The notes: generated by a model from the sequence alone, not told the origin. Counted from the stretch's first letter, positions 16,498 to 25,247 are shown. The stretch: 64,000 nucleotides of DNA from Limnohabitans sp. Jir61 (GCF_003063545.1 NZ_NESD01000004.1:186001-250000), one strand, 5' to 3'. Translations and numbers: made by a program.

Positions 16498-17093
16498 ACG
16501 CGAACGCCTTGATGATGGCTTTCCCATTGCTCAATCTGCGTGAGGTGCTGCAGGGTCATGGTGATTTCATCCAAACCTTCAAGCAATATGCGACGTTGCT
16601 GCAAATTGATTTCAAATTCAGTGACCATATCGCTTGGTCCATGAATTTGACAATTACGAAGATCGACATGTACTGCTGAATGCCCATCGACACGAATCAC
16701 CTCATGCATCAGTCGATGGTGCTGATCCGCGTCTAGCTCGATTGGCAATATGCCGTTTTTAAAGCAGTTTTCAATAAAAAATTCGGCCAATTTGTGCCCT
16801 ATCACGCAGCGAATTCCAAATGCCTGAATAGCCCAAACAGCGTGCTCCCGAGAACTTCCACAGCCGAAATTCGAGCCCACCACCAAAATAGGCGCGCGCT
16901 TAAACTGAGCGCGCTCTAGAACAAATTCTTTGATAATGGTGCCATCTGGGCGGCGTCTTTGAAAAGCCAATAGCCCTTCGGCGAGATCTGCATGAAGGTC
17001 TTTGAGGTATTTTGAAGGGATGATTTGATCCGTGTTGACATCATCAACAGGCATGGGAATCGCAACGCCTGAGACTTCAATAAATGGCGTCAT
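16494..17093 (-). CDS. LeuD-like small subunit of an aconitase-family hydratase
   Basis: A 199-residue swivel-domain protein (DVNTDQIIPSKYLK, ILVVGSNFGCGSSREHAVWA) of the 3-isopropylmalate dehydratase small-subunit family. It overlaps the large-subunit gene by four bases. The best-known reaction is leucine biosynthesis, but the operon contains an isocitrate-lyase/PEP-mutase-family lyase and a TctC protein and no leuA or leuB. A catabolic hydratase of the dimethylmaleate or citraconate type is therefore at least as likely. Sequence alone does not separate LeuD from those relatives. Confidence 0.85.
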   Translation of the reverse strand: MTPFIEVSGVAIPMPVDDVNTDQIIPSKYLKDLHADLAEGLLAFQRRRPDGTIIKEFVLERAQFKRAPILVVGSNFGCGSSREHAVWAIQAFGIRCVIGHKLAEFFIENCFKNGILPIELDADQHHRLMHEVIRVDGHSAVHVDLRNCQIHGPSDMVTEFEINLQQRRILLEGLDEITMTLQHLTQIEQWESHHQGVRV

Positions 17094-18484
17094 GCGAGTA
17101 GATCCTTTAAATTTTCAGCGTCTACGATGCATCCTGCAATCGCACTTGCTGCTGCAGTTGCTGGGCTAGCAAGATGAGTTCGAACACCTCGACCTTGACG
17201 ATTTTCAAAATTACGATTGCTCGTAGCCACGCAACGCTCACCAGCCAGACCTACTTCGCCGTTTGCACCTGCGCACATAGAACAGCCGGACGAATGCCAC
17301 TGAAAACCTGCATTGATAAAAACACGATCAATGCCTTCTGCTTCTGCTTGTGCTTTGATCTTTGATGAGCCCGGCACCACAAGTGCCACAACGTTGTCAG
17401 CGACATGACGATTTTGAACCACACGTGCGGCTTCGCGTAAATCGGAGAGCCTTGCATTGGTGCACGAACCAATGAATACACGCTGCACAGGCAATCCTTT
17501 TAAGGTCTGTCCGGCCTCCAACCCCATGTAGTCCAATGCTTGGGTCAAGCGCATCTTCTGATCCGCATCTAGGTTCTGGGGTAACGGAATTTCTTCGTGA
17601 ATATTCACGGTTTGTGATGGGTCCGTCCCCCAAGTAATTTGAGGTTGAACAGCCGAGCAGTCCAGGGTGACTTCAGCGTCAAATCTTGCATCAGGATCAG
17701 ATTGCAACTGTCCAGACTGTTCAATCACACATCTCAAAACATCATCCGAAATGTCAAGCCCTTGAGCTTCGTACCACGCCACTGTTTTTGCGTCAGGTGC
17801 AATCAAGCATGTTCTGCCACCCCACTCAATCGTCATGTTGCACAGGGTCATGCGCCCCTCTAAATCCATGTCGTGAATGACAGGCCCTGAATACTCGACT
17901 GCATAACCTCGGCCCGCAGTAACACCCAATGTTCGAATTAAATGCAACGCTACATCTTTGGCATTCACACCAGGGCGAAGATGACCTGTCAACAAAACTC
18001 GCATTTGTTGGGGCTTAACCAAAGCCATCGTTTGAGTCGCCAGAATATGAACCAACTCCGTGGTGCCGCACCCAAAAGCCAAGCACCCCAGAGCCCCAAC
18101 TGTGGAGGCATGGCTATCAGGACAAGCAAGTGTTTTTCCTGGCTGTGCCCACCCCTGCTCTACCGAAATGATATGGCTGATGCCATGCTGCGGACCACGG
18201 TGATCAATCAAAACCACCTCGTGATCATTGCAAGCCTGTTGTGTTGCTTGCATGTTTTCCGATGCGATTGCAATATCGCTACGTGTCGCAACCGTATGGT
18301 CTTGTACGACGACAGTGAGGTCTTTGCGCCGGACCTGACGGTTTTGTCTCGCTAATTCTTTAAACGCATGCGGTGCATGCAGATCATGAACGACATGTCG
18401 ATCGATGTACAACAATTCGCGTCCATCTTCCCTGACTCCAACGAGATGGCTATCCCAAATTTTCTCAAATAATGTCAATCCCAT
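17090..18484 (-). CDS. LeuC-like large subunit of an aconitase-family hydratase
   Basis: A 464-residue [4Fe-4S] dehydratase large subunit. It starts GLTLFEKIWDSHLV and includes VVQDHTVATRSD, ACPDSHASTVGALGCLAFG, VFIGSCTNARLSDLR and the SGCSMCAGAN cluster motif; the cluster cysteines are intact. It would add water to, or remove it from, a branched dicarboxylate. It follows the lyase gene by 16 bases and overlaps the small subunit by four. The neighbours point to hydration of an unsaturated dicarboxylate before C-C cleavage rather than to leucine synthesis. Confidence 0.87.
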   Translation of the reverse strand: MGLTLFEKIWDSHLVGVREDGRELLYIDRHVVHDLHAPHAFKELARQNRQVRRKDLTVVVQDHTVATRSDIAIASENMQATQQACNDHEVVLIDHRGPQHGISHIISVEQGWAQPGKTLACPDSHASTVGALGCLAFGCGTTELVHILATQTMALVKPQQMRVLLTGHLRPGVNAKDVALHLIRTLGVTAGRGYAVEYSGPVIHDMDLEGRMTLCNMTIEWGGRTCLIAPDAKTVAWYEAQGLDISDDVLRCVIEQSGQLQSDPDARFDAEVTLDCSAVQPQITWGTDPSQTVNIHEEIPLPQNLDADQKMRLTQALDYMGLEAGQTLKGLPVQRVFIGSCTNARLSDLREAARVVQNRHVADNVVALVVPGSSKIKAQAEAEGIDRVFINAGFQWHSSGCSMCAGANGEVGLAGERCVATSNRNFENRQGRGVRTHLASPATAAASAIAGCIVDAENLKDLLA

Positions 18485-18500
18485 AAATCTCCGTTATGCA

Positions 18501-19382
18501 TCAAGCCTTCATAGCGAATTGACGTTCAAGCTCCAGCCATTCATCCATGCCTAAAACTTGGTTGTACTCATCAAAAGTTGCCATGCGATCGCGAACGGAG
18601 CGCGTATGAGAATCTTGACGAAGTGCTTGAAATGAATCCTTCAAAGCTTTAACGACGGCATAACGCGCTGTGCCCGCATGCAAAGCAAAAACACAGCCGA
18701 CAGACTCTAAAGTTTCATCTGTCAGCTCGGCAGTTGGACCTGTTTCCTGCACCACTACGACCAAGGGTGCTTGGGCAATATCAGTAACGTAACGCAGTTC
18801 TTCAGCCGTATTTGCACCCATGACAATGACCGCATCTGCACCAGCTTTGGCATAAGCGTGGGCGCGATGGGCTGCATCTTTCAAACCGTGCATTGACTTC
18901 GCATCGGTTCGCGCAATGATCACGAAATTAGGGTCTTGGCGCGCATGAACAGCTGCCATGATTTTTTGGACTGTGTCTTCTTCGCTCAGAACAGGAATTC
19001 CTTGAGGAAGCAAACCACATCGCTTGGGCGTGACTTGATCTTCAATGTGGATGCCTGCAACGCCAGCCGCTTCGAACTCGCGCACTGTACGCATCACATT
19101 CATGACGCCGCCGTAGCCTGTATCAGCATCGCAAATCATCGGGATCTTCAAGCTGCGTGCAATCCTACCTGCATGCTCTAGGTTTTCTGTCATGGTCAAC
19201 ACACCGATATCCGGCAACCCAAGCAAACTTGCAGAGACCGCGTTACCTGAAAAAGCGACGACAGGAAAACCCACACTTTGAGCGATCCTTGCAGACAGAC
19301 CGTCGTAAGCACAAGGCATACGAACCAGTCGCCGTTGATTCAGCATGGATCTCAAAAGCTCAGCGTGATTTGGGTGCGACAT
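18501..19382 (-). CDS. Isocitrate lyase/PEP mutase superfamily lyase (methylisocitrate- or dimethylmalate-lyase-like)
   Basis: A 293-residue TIM-barrel protein of the ICL/PEPM superfamily. Metal-binding residues are seen in CDADTGYGG (D85, D87) and IEDQ (E114, D115). The flexible-loop motif at 120-123 is KRCG, with the catalytic-type cysteine that marks C-C lyases rather than PEP mutases; the next residue is leucine where many lyases have histidine. The family cleaves 2-methylisocitrate, 2,3-dimethylmalate, oxaloacetate and similar acids. It heads an operon with LeuC/LeuD-like hydratase subunits and a TctC protein and is divergent from tctC-soxXYZA. Confidence 0.88.
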   Translation of the reverse strand: MSHPNHAELLRSMLNQRRLVRMPCAYDGLSARIAQSVGFPVVAFSGNAVSASLLGLPDIGVLTMTENLEHAGRIARSLKIPMICDADTGYGGVMNVMRTVREFEAAGVAGIHIEDQVTPKRCGLLPQGIPVLSEEDTVQKIMAAVHARQDPNFVIIARTDAKSMHGLKDAAHRAHAYAKAGADAVIVMGANTAEELRYVTDIAQAPLVVVVQETGPTAELTDETLESVGCVFALHAGTARYAVVKALKDSFQALRQDSHTRSVRDRMATFDEYNQVLGMDEWLELERQFAMKA

Positions 19383-19479
19383 AGGTGACTCCGTAGACTT
19401 GCATTTTGGTTAATCCTGGCTACATTGATACAAGGTTATACGGATTTGCTCATTCAAGCAGTCCCAAAAAGGACAACAC

Positions 19480-20475
19480 ATGAATTACTCAAAATTAAAG
19501 CAGATGATTCAACTGGTACTGTTGGCAATGCTTTACGCCATAGGCCCATTTGCATCAGCAGATACTGTCGGCGACTATCCGAAAAAGCCGGTTCGTTGGA
19601 TCATTCCAACATCCCCGGGCGCAGGGACTGATACATCGGCTCGTATCTTTGCACAAATTGCAAATGAAGCTTGGAAACAATCCGTGATTCCAGACAACAA
19701 GCCCGGCGCATCAGGCATGCTCGGCCTTGATGCACTGTACGCAGCGCCACCTGACGGCTACACCTTGGCTTTTATGAGCGTTTCTCAATTCATTGACGCC
19801 ACACTCCTACAAAAATACCAGTTTGATCAAGCCAAGGACTTCACCCCGATCTCTCTTCTTGCTTCAACGCCTCTTGTTTTACTGACGAACAACCAAACAG
19901 GTATTCGCTCGGCGACCCAGCTGATCGCCTATGCCAAAGACCATCCTAACGAAATGAATTACGGTTCAGGGGGAAGCGGGGGGCTGACTCATATTGCCAT
20001 GGAGATGTTCGCGAGCAAAGCAGGTGTCAAACTCACCCACATCCCTTACAAGGGCAGTGGGCCTGCGGTGATAGACCTTTTGGCTGGGCGCGTTCAATTA
20101 GGACACTCCACCCCTCCAGCTGTCATGCAACACATCAAGTCAGGTCGCCTCATCCCGCTGGCTGTTACAACACCGCATCGGTTTGCACAGCTTCCAGATG
20201 TACCCACCATGACTGAGCTGGGTTTCCCCGGTGCATCCATCACCACTTGGTACGGATTATTTGGTCCGGCAAAGATGAATCCCGCCTTGGTTGAAAAAAT
20301 CGCTCAAAGCCTTGCCAATGAGGCTAGGCGCAATCCTGCAACCAAAGATCGAATCATCACAGGTGGTATTGATCCTGTGTTTGGCACTTCATCAGACTTT
20401 GCTGCAAGCCTGAAAAAAGAAAGAGAACAAATTCTTTCTACTGCCAAGCTCATTGGATTTGAAAAAGACAAGTAA
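19480..20475 (+). CDS. Tripartite tricarboxylate transporter (Bug/TctC) substrate-binding protein
   Basis: A 331-residue periplasmic binding protein with a signal peptide (LVLLAMLYAIGPFASA) and Bug motifs (KPVRWIIPTSPGAGTDTSAR, DNKPGASGMLGLDAL, HIPYKGSGPAVIDLLAGRVQ). The 97-base gap to the divergent lyase gene must hold promoters for both directions. soxX follows after only 19 bases, so this solute-binding protein and soxXYZA look co-transcribed, which is an unusual pairing. No membrane subunits are nearby. Confidence 0.93.
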   Translation: MNYSKLKQMIQLVLLAMLYAIGPFASADTVGDYPKKPVRWIIPTSPGAGTDTSARIFAQIANEAWKQSVIPDNKPGASGMLGLDALYAAPPDGYTLAFMSVSQFIDATLLQKYQFDQAKDFTPISLLASTPLVLLTNNQTGIRSATQLIAYAKDHPNEMNYGSGGSGGLTHIAMEMFASKAGVKLTHIPYKGSGPAVIDLLAGRVQLGHSTPPAVMQHIKSGRLIPLAVTTPHRFAQLPDVPTMTELGFPGASITTWYGLFGPAKMNPALVEKIAQSLANEARRNPATKDRIITGGIDPVFGTSSDFAASLKKEREQILSTAKLIGFEKDK

Positions 20476-20494
20476 TTAATCACTGCCAGCAACT

Positions 20495-20905
20495 ATGTAC
20501 ATGAAGCACATTCAAAAAAATATCGCACTCTGCATCGGTTTTCTAGCCAGTACATGCAACGCACAAGCAGTGATAGAAGCTGAACCAGGCTTTCGCATCA
20601 TGGCCAATCGACAGCAAGGCAACTGTGTGACCTGCCATCAAATCACTGTCTTGCAAGATGCCAAAGGGATAGACGGCGCAGCTGGAAAGCAAGGTGACTT
20701 TGGCCCAACGCTTGACGGGGTGGCCAATCGTTACAACGTGGCACAACTTCGTCAATGGGTCATCGATGCGCGTCAACTAAAACCCAACACACTGATGCCA
20801 CCCTTTGGCACCTTAGAAGGTACGACGCAAGCCAGCCCTTCACGCCCCATGCTCAGCCTAGATGAAGTAGAAAAGGTGACAGCAGCCTTAGCCACTTTGC
20901 GCTAA
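20495..20905 (+). CDS. soxX: SoxX-type monoheme cytochrome c
   Basis: A 136-residue periplasmic cytochrome. Signal peptide to about residue 23 (CIGFLASTCNA), single heme motif C44-VT-CH48, and a distal methionine at 101 in NTLMPPFG. The blocks GDFGPTLDGVANRY and LRQWVIDARQ are characteristic of SoxX. With SoxA it forms the SoxAX enzyme that attaches sulfur compounds to the SoxY cysteine and passes electrons to cytochrome c. Starts at 20495 or 20501 are both possible; neither has a strong ribosome-binding site. Confidence 0.9.
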   Translation: MYMKHIQKNIALCIGFLASTCNAQAVIEAEPGFRIMANRQQGNCVTCHQITVLQDAKGIDGAAGKQGDFGPTLDGVANRYNVAQLRQWVIDARQLKPNTLMPPFGTLEGTTQASPSRPMLSLDEVEKVTAALATLR

Positions 20906-20916
20906 AGTGACTCGTC

Positions 20917-21369
20917 ATGAAGCCCTGCCAGCCCACTTTAGATCGTCGCTCTTGTTTCGCACACATGGGGGTGGGAGCCATGAGCCTTTGCGGTGCGTCA
21001 CATGCATGGGGCGCACCAGAGCTGAATTCACAGGCCGAACTGATGGCTCGTGGTTTATCTGGCACTGGCATTGACGTCACCCTGCCACCTTTGGCAGACA
21101 ACAGCAATGCCATTCCTTTGCAGTTCACGCTACTAGCACCTACTGGTAAGAAGTTGATCAGCTTTGAAATCATTGCACCAGAGAATCCAAACCGAGTCAT
21201 TTTGAAGTTCAAGCTGGGACAAGCCCAATCTCGTTTGACATTCAGCACCCGCATTCGACTCGCAACCACTCAGGAAGTATGGGTTTTAGCTCGACTCAGC
21301 GATGGCAAAAGCTTGGGTCGCTCGGCACACACCGTGGTAACTGCCACCGCTTGTTTTGACGAGACCTGA
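20917..21369 (+). CDS. soxY: SoxY-like sulfur carrier with atypical C-terminus
   Basis: A 150-residue protein with a Tat-like signal (RRSCFAHMGVG...SHAWG) and the SoxY immunoglobulin-like fold (ENPNRVILKFKLG, VWVLARLSDGKSLG). Standard SoxY ends in the flexible arm GGCGG, whose cysteine carries the sulfur substrate. This protein instead ends in TACFDET, with a single cysteine at residue 146 but without the glycines. The frame is intact up to the stop, so this is not a frameshift. It sits in the right place between soxX and soxZ. Whether it still carries sulfur the usual way is open. Confidence 0.82.
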   Translation: MKPCQPTLDRRSCFAHMGVGAMSLCGASHAWGAPELNSQAELMARGLSGTGIDVTLPPLADNSNAIPLQFTLLAPTGKKLISFEIIAPENPNRVILKFKLGQAQSRLTFSTRIRLATTQEVWVLARLSDGKSLGRSAHTVVTATACFDET

Positions 21370-21373
21370 ACAG

Positions 21374-21712
21374 ATGGCACAAAAACTTGACATTCCTGTT
21401 CGTCTGTCCCTCTCTGGACCAGTGCGTCCTGACTCAGAGATTGAAGTGCGTTTATTACTTGGACACGTGATGGAAACGGGTTTTCGACACGATAGCTCTG
21501 GCGTGCAAGTTCCTAAAGACATATTGCAATTCGTCAAAGTTCATATGGGCGACACATTGGTTTTTGAAGCTGAGTTAGGCACTGGCATGGCAGCCAACCC
21601 CATGTTCTTTTTTTCATTCACACTCCCGCCCCTTGCAGGCGATATGGTGGTTAGCTGGGCTGATGACCAAGGTCGGACTGGTGAAATGCGTCGTCCACTG
21701 CTTTACCGCTGA
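21374..21712 (+). CDS. soxZ: SoxZ, partner of the SoxY carrier
   Basis: A 112-residue protein without signal peptide, as usual for SoxZ, which is exported bound to SoxY. LLLGHVMETGFRHDSSG and GTGMAANPMFFFSFTLPP match the family well. I chose ATG 21374; a TTG at 21356 would overlap soxY. It forms the SoxYZ heterodimer that presents the carrier cysteine to the other Sox enzymes in the periplasm. soxA follows after five bases. Confidence 0.9.
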   Translation: MAQKLDIPVRLSLSGPVRPDSEIEVRLLLGHVMETGFRHDSSGVQVPKDILQFVKVHMGDTLVFEAELGTGMAANPMFFFSFTLPPLAGDMVVSWADDQGRTGEMRRPLLYR

Positions 21713-21717
21713 TCGTC

Positions 21718-22485
21718 ATGCCACTTAGATATTTCTGGCAAAGTGTGCTGACTTTGGTTATCAGCCTGGGGCAATCGTTGCATGCTGAAAACCTGATTAG
21801 TGGCAACAAATTTTTAACCCCACAACTGCAAGCCATGCAGCAAGACGCCGATGTCAACCCCATCACACTGTGGATTGAAAAAGGCCAAACCTTATGGCGA
21901 ACCAGTTGTGAAAATTGCCACCATGCGCCAGAGAGCTTACGCACCTCGGCCGCTGAACACCCGCGTTTAATCACACGCAACGCCACAACTCGCTTGGTAA
22001 ATCTAGAAGATCAAATCAATGCTTGTCGCCAGCGCGTCGGCCAAGTCCCTAAGGGGTTGGAAGACGATGACACCTTATCCCTGAGCGCCCTACTCCACAG
22101 CGTAGCGAAGGGGCAGCCCATTCACGCGCAAGCGCCCAGTGATCAGGCTAGCTTGAAACGCTGGGAAGATGAGTTGGCCCAAGGTGCGCAGCTCTACATC
22201 ACACGCATAGGTCGGCTGAACTTGGCCTGCGTACATTGCCATGATGGCAAAGTCGGTGCAAACCTGCGTGCAGAGGTGGTGAGCCCAGGACATCCTTCAG
22301 GCTTCCCGATCTACCGGTTGAATTGGCAAAACATGGGCTCGATTGACCGTCGCTTGCGCGCCTGTTATTCAGGTGTACAAGCGACCCTACCTTCCCCTGG
22401 TAGTCCGCCCTTGCGACAACTCGAGCTCTACCTCAAGGTGCGCGCTCAGGGCATGCCACTCGACGGCCCCTCGATACGGCGATAA
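21718..22485 (+). CDS. soxA: SoxA diheme cytochrome c
   Basis: A 255-residue periplasmic cytochrome with signal peptide (LTLVISLGQSLHA) and two heme motifs, C64-EN-CH68 and C171-VH-CH175, so it belongs to the diheme SoxA type. C216 in RRLRACYSGV corresponds to the active-site heme-ligand cysteine that becomes a persulfide. AEVVSPGHPSGFPIYRLNWQ is a strong family signature. It is the last gene of the tctC-soxXYZA unit. No soxB, soxC or soxD is present in the window. Confidence 0.92.
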   Translation: MPLRYFWQSVLTLVISLGQSLHAENLISGNKFLTPQLQAMQQDADVNPITLWIEKGQTLWRTSCENCHHAPESLRTSAAEHPRLITRNATTRLVNLEDQINACRQRVGQVPKGLEDDDTLSLSALLHSVAKGQPIHAQAPSDQASLKRWEDELAQGAQLYITRIGRLNLACVHCHDGKVGANLRAEVVSPGHPSGFPIYRLNWQNMGSIDRRLRACYSGVQATLPSPGSPPLRQLELYLKVRAQGMPLDGPSIRR

Positions 22486-22538
22486 ATAAAAAACGCAACG
22501 CAAACAAGGCCTATTTCAGACCTTGCTGCCCATCAGCT

Positions 22539-24737
22539 TTACACCAAAGTTAAGCCATGTTTGCGCAGCGGCAAATCGCGCTGAGGCTTGCCTGTCGCTG
22601 CATATATCGCGTTGAGCACGGCTGGACCCACCACGCAAATGGTGGGTTCGCCCACACCGCCCCAAAAGTCGCCAGTGGGGACCAAGACAGTTTCGACCTT
22701 GGGGGTTTCTTTGAGACGCATGAGTGGATAGGTGTCAAAGTTACGCTCTTTCATACGCCCTTTTTCCACCGTGTTTTCACCCAAGAAGACGCCCGACAAG
22801 CCCATCACCACAGAGCCCTCGATCTGGGCACGCACTTGCGCGGGGTTGACCACATGACCTGAATTCAAGGCAAACACCATACGGTGGATTTTGACCTCGC
22901 CCTTGGATGAGACCGACACCTCTGCCGTCGCAGCCGAGTAACTGGCGTAACCCATGAATTGCGCAATACCTCGATACACTCCCGGTGGCAAAGGCTTACC
23001 CCAATCACCAGCTTCAGCCGCAGCGTTGAGCACGCCCAAATGCTTAGGGTGGTTCTTCATCAGCGCGCGGCGAAACTCCAGCGAGTCTTTGCCCGCAGCG
23101 CGTGCGCACTCTTCCAAAAAGCACTCCATATAAATGCCGTTTTGATTGGTGTTCACACCACGCCAAGGTCCCACGGGCACGTGGGTGTTTCGCATCACGT
23201 ATTCAGTCAGCAAATTGGGGAAGGTGTAGCCCAATTGAGCATCACCCGCCTCTTCCCAAAAGCCCTGCATTTGACGTGTGTCTTTGTTATTCTTAATGGC
23301 CATGGGTGCCAACAACGCATTGAGTGATTGACCTGACACGCGCACATGAAACGCAGTCATATTGCCTTTTTCGTCAATGCCAGCAGACATCTTGGCCATG
23401 GAGATGGGGCGGTAAAAGTCGTGCGTCATGTCTTCTTCACGGCTCCAGACCAGCTTGATGGGCTTGCCTGGAAACTTCTTGGCCACTTGCGCAGCCTGAT
23501 CGACATACTCTTGATGACCACCGCGTCGACCTAAACCGCCACCTAAGTCCATCTTGTACACATCACACTGCGTCAAAGGAAAACCTGTGGCCTCAGCCAG
23601 CGCAGCCAGCGAGCCCTCTGCACTCTGCGTCGGCACCCAGGCTTCAGCGCGGTTGCCGGTGATGCGCACCGTGCAATTCATGGGTTCCATGGTGGCGTGA
23701 GCCAAAAAGGGGCTGGTGTAGATAGCCTCAACTTTTTTGGTGGCTTGTGCAATGGCTGCTGGAGCATCGCCTTCTTTGCGTTGCCAAAAATCACCAGTGG
23801 CTGTCAGACCTTCGCGCAGCATGGCATCAATGGTGGCGCTTGATTTATCACCGTTCACACCATCGTCCCAGACCACCGGCAGTTCAGCCAACGCGGTCTT
23901 GGCACGCCAAAAAGTATCAGCCACCACGGCCAAGGTGCTGTCGTTGATCTTGACCACGCCTTTGACACCACGCATCTTGGCGATCTTGCTTTCGTCGTAG
24001 CTGACCAACTTGCCGCCAAACACCGGACTTTGCATCACTGCGGCATTGAGCATACCCGGCAGTTGCAAATCAATGCTGAACGTTTTTCGGCCATCCACTT
24101 TATCGGCGGTGTCCAAGCGACGCATAGACTTGCCAGCAATGCGCCACTGACTTGGTTTTTTGAGCGTGATCTTGGTTGGATCGGGTGCTGTCAATTTCGC
24201 AGCGTCATCCGCTACCTTGCCGTAGCTCAGCGTGCGCCCAGAAAGAGCATGTGTGATGACACCCTCTTTGGCCATGACCTCAGCCATCGGTACATTCCAA
24301 CGATTGGCCGCTGCTTGCATGAGCATCATGCGTGCGGCAGCACCGCCGCGACGAACGTAATCGTGGGAGGTGCGAATGCCACGGCTACCACCTGTAGACA
24401 TATCACCCCAAGCACGCTTGCGCGCAAGACTTTGGCCAGGGGTTGGCATTTCTGTGGTGACTTTGGACCAATCGCAATCCAGCTCTTCAGCCACCAACTG
24501 CGCAAGGCCTGTGCGTGTGCCTTGGCCCATTTCTGATCGCGCAATGCGAATGACCACGGTGTCATCGGGCTTGACCACCACCCAGATGTTGATTTCGTTG
24601 GGCGTCAAAGTGGTGTATGCGGCTTGCGCCAAAACGTCAGGCGCAAAGCTCAAGCCAAGAGCTAAACCGCTGCCAACGGCTGCAGAACTCACCAAGAATT
24701 GGCGACGTGAAGTATTCAATGTGGAGGTGCCGGTCAT
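22539..24737 (-). CDS. Xanthine-dehydrogenase-family molybdopterin subunit, Tat-exported (isoquinoline 1-oxidoreductase beta-like)
   Basis: A 732-residue molybdenum hydroxylase large subunit. The N-terminus carries a Tat signal (TSRRQFLVSSAAV), so the enzyme is periplasmic. Cofactor motifs include ARSEMGQGTRTG, DLGGGLGRRGGHQEY and GPWRGVN; the catalytic glutamate lies in GVGEPTICVVGP near the C-terminus. It pairs with the 2Fe-2S subunit nine bases upstream. There is no FAD subunit, so electrons probably leave through a cytochrome c. This family hydroxylates N-heterocycles or oxidises aldehydes; the substrate is not visible. Confidence 0.92.
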   Translation of the reverse strand: MTGTSTLNTSRRQFLVSSAAVGSGLALGLSFAPDVLAQAAYTTLTPNEINIWVVVKPDDTVVIRIARSEMGQGTRTGLAQLVAEELDCDWSKVTTEMPTPGQSLARKRAWGDMSTGGSRGIRTSHDYVRRGGAAARMMLMQAAANRWNVPMAEVMAKEGVITHALSGRTLSYGKVADDAAKLTAPDPTKITLKKPSQWRIAGKSMRRLDTADKVDGRKTFSIDLQLPGMLNAAVMQSPVFGGKLVSYDESKIAKMRGVKGVVKINDSTLAVVADTFWRAKTALAELPVVWDDGVNGDKSSATIDAMLREGLTATGDFWQRKEGDAPAAIAQATKKVEAIYTSPFLAHATMEPMNCTVRITGNRAEAWVPTQSAEGSLAALAEATGFPLTQCDVYKMDLGGGLGRRGGHQEYVDQAAQVAKKFPGKPIKLVWSREEDMTHDFYRPISMAKMSAGIDEKGNMTAFHVRVSGQSLNALLAPMAIKNNKDTRQMQGFWEEAGDAQLGYTFPNLLTEYVMRNTHVPVGPWRGVNTNQNGIYMECFLEECARAAGKDSLEFRRALMKNHPKHLGVLNAAAEAGDWGKPLPPGVYRGIAQFMGYASYSAATAEVSVSSKGEVKIHRMVFALNSGHVVNPAQVRAQIEGSVVMGLSGVFLGENTVEKGRMKERNFDTYPLMRLKETPKVETVLVPTGDFWGGVGEPTICVVGPAVLNAIYAATGKPQRDLPLRKHGLTLV

Positions 24738-24746
24738 GGTGTGTCC

Positions 24747-25247
24747 TTAGGCTTGTGCGTTGTGATCGACGGACTCATAGGACGCCAAGACGTCCCCTAA
24801 TTTCATTTGACCCGCAGCTACATGGATGGCATCACGAATACGCTGGTAGGTGCCACATCGACAAATATTGCTCATCGCCTCATCAATGTCTGCATCTGTG
24901 GGCTTTGGGATGCGCGCCAACAAAGCCGCTGCGGCCATGACTTGCCCCGATTGGCAATAACCGCACTGTGGCACGTCCAACTCGGCCCACGCTTTTTGCA
25001 CCGCATGCGTGGCATTCTTAGATAAGCCTTCAATGGTGATGACTTTCATCTCCCCAACAGCAGACACTGGAATGGAGCAAGAACGCGCAGGCTGCCCATT
25101 CAGGTGAACCGTGCATGCACCACATTGCGCCACACCGCAGCCATATTTGGTGCCCGTCAATCCCAACACTTCACGTAATGCCCACAGCAAGGGCATTTGC
25201 GGCTCCGCATCGACTTGACGCACAGCACCATTCACATTGATTTTCAT
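24747..25247 (-). CDS. 2Fe-2S subunit of a molybdenum hydroxylase
   Basis: A 166-residue small subunit with both expected clusters: the plant-type site ([15 protein letters not shown] plus a fourth cysteine in ARSC) in the N-terminal half and the helical-domain site (CGYCQSGQ, then CRCGTYQRI). It lacks its own signal peptide, as usual for a subunit exported together with its Tat partner. It is the first gene of a two-gene operon. Its Shine-Dalgarno AAGGAG lies in a possible hairpin (25255-25283). Confidence 0.93.
   Translation of the reverse strand: MKINVNGAVRQVDAEPQMPLLWALREVLGLTGTKYGCGVAQCGACTVHLNGQPARSCSIPVSAVGEMKVITIEGLSKNATHAVQKAWAELDVPQCGYCQSGQVMAAAALLARIPKPTDADIDEAMSNICRCGTYQRIRDAIHVAAGQMKLGDVLASYESVDHNAQA

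Noticed and set aside
16494..18484. Straightforward leuCD assignment (leucine biosynthesis)
   Set aside because: No leuA or leuB nearby; the operon partners are a C-C lyase and a TctC receptor. Kept as LeuC/LeuD-like without gene symbols.
20495..22485. Complete thiosulfate-oxidising Sox system
   Set aside because: soxB and soxCD are missing and SoxY lacks the GGCGG arm; only the SoxAX/SoxYZ half can be supported.
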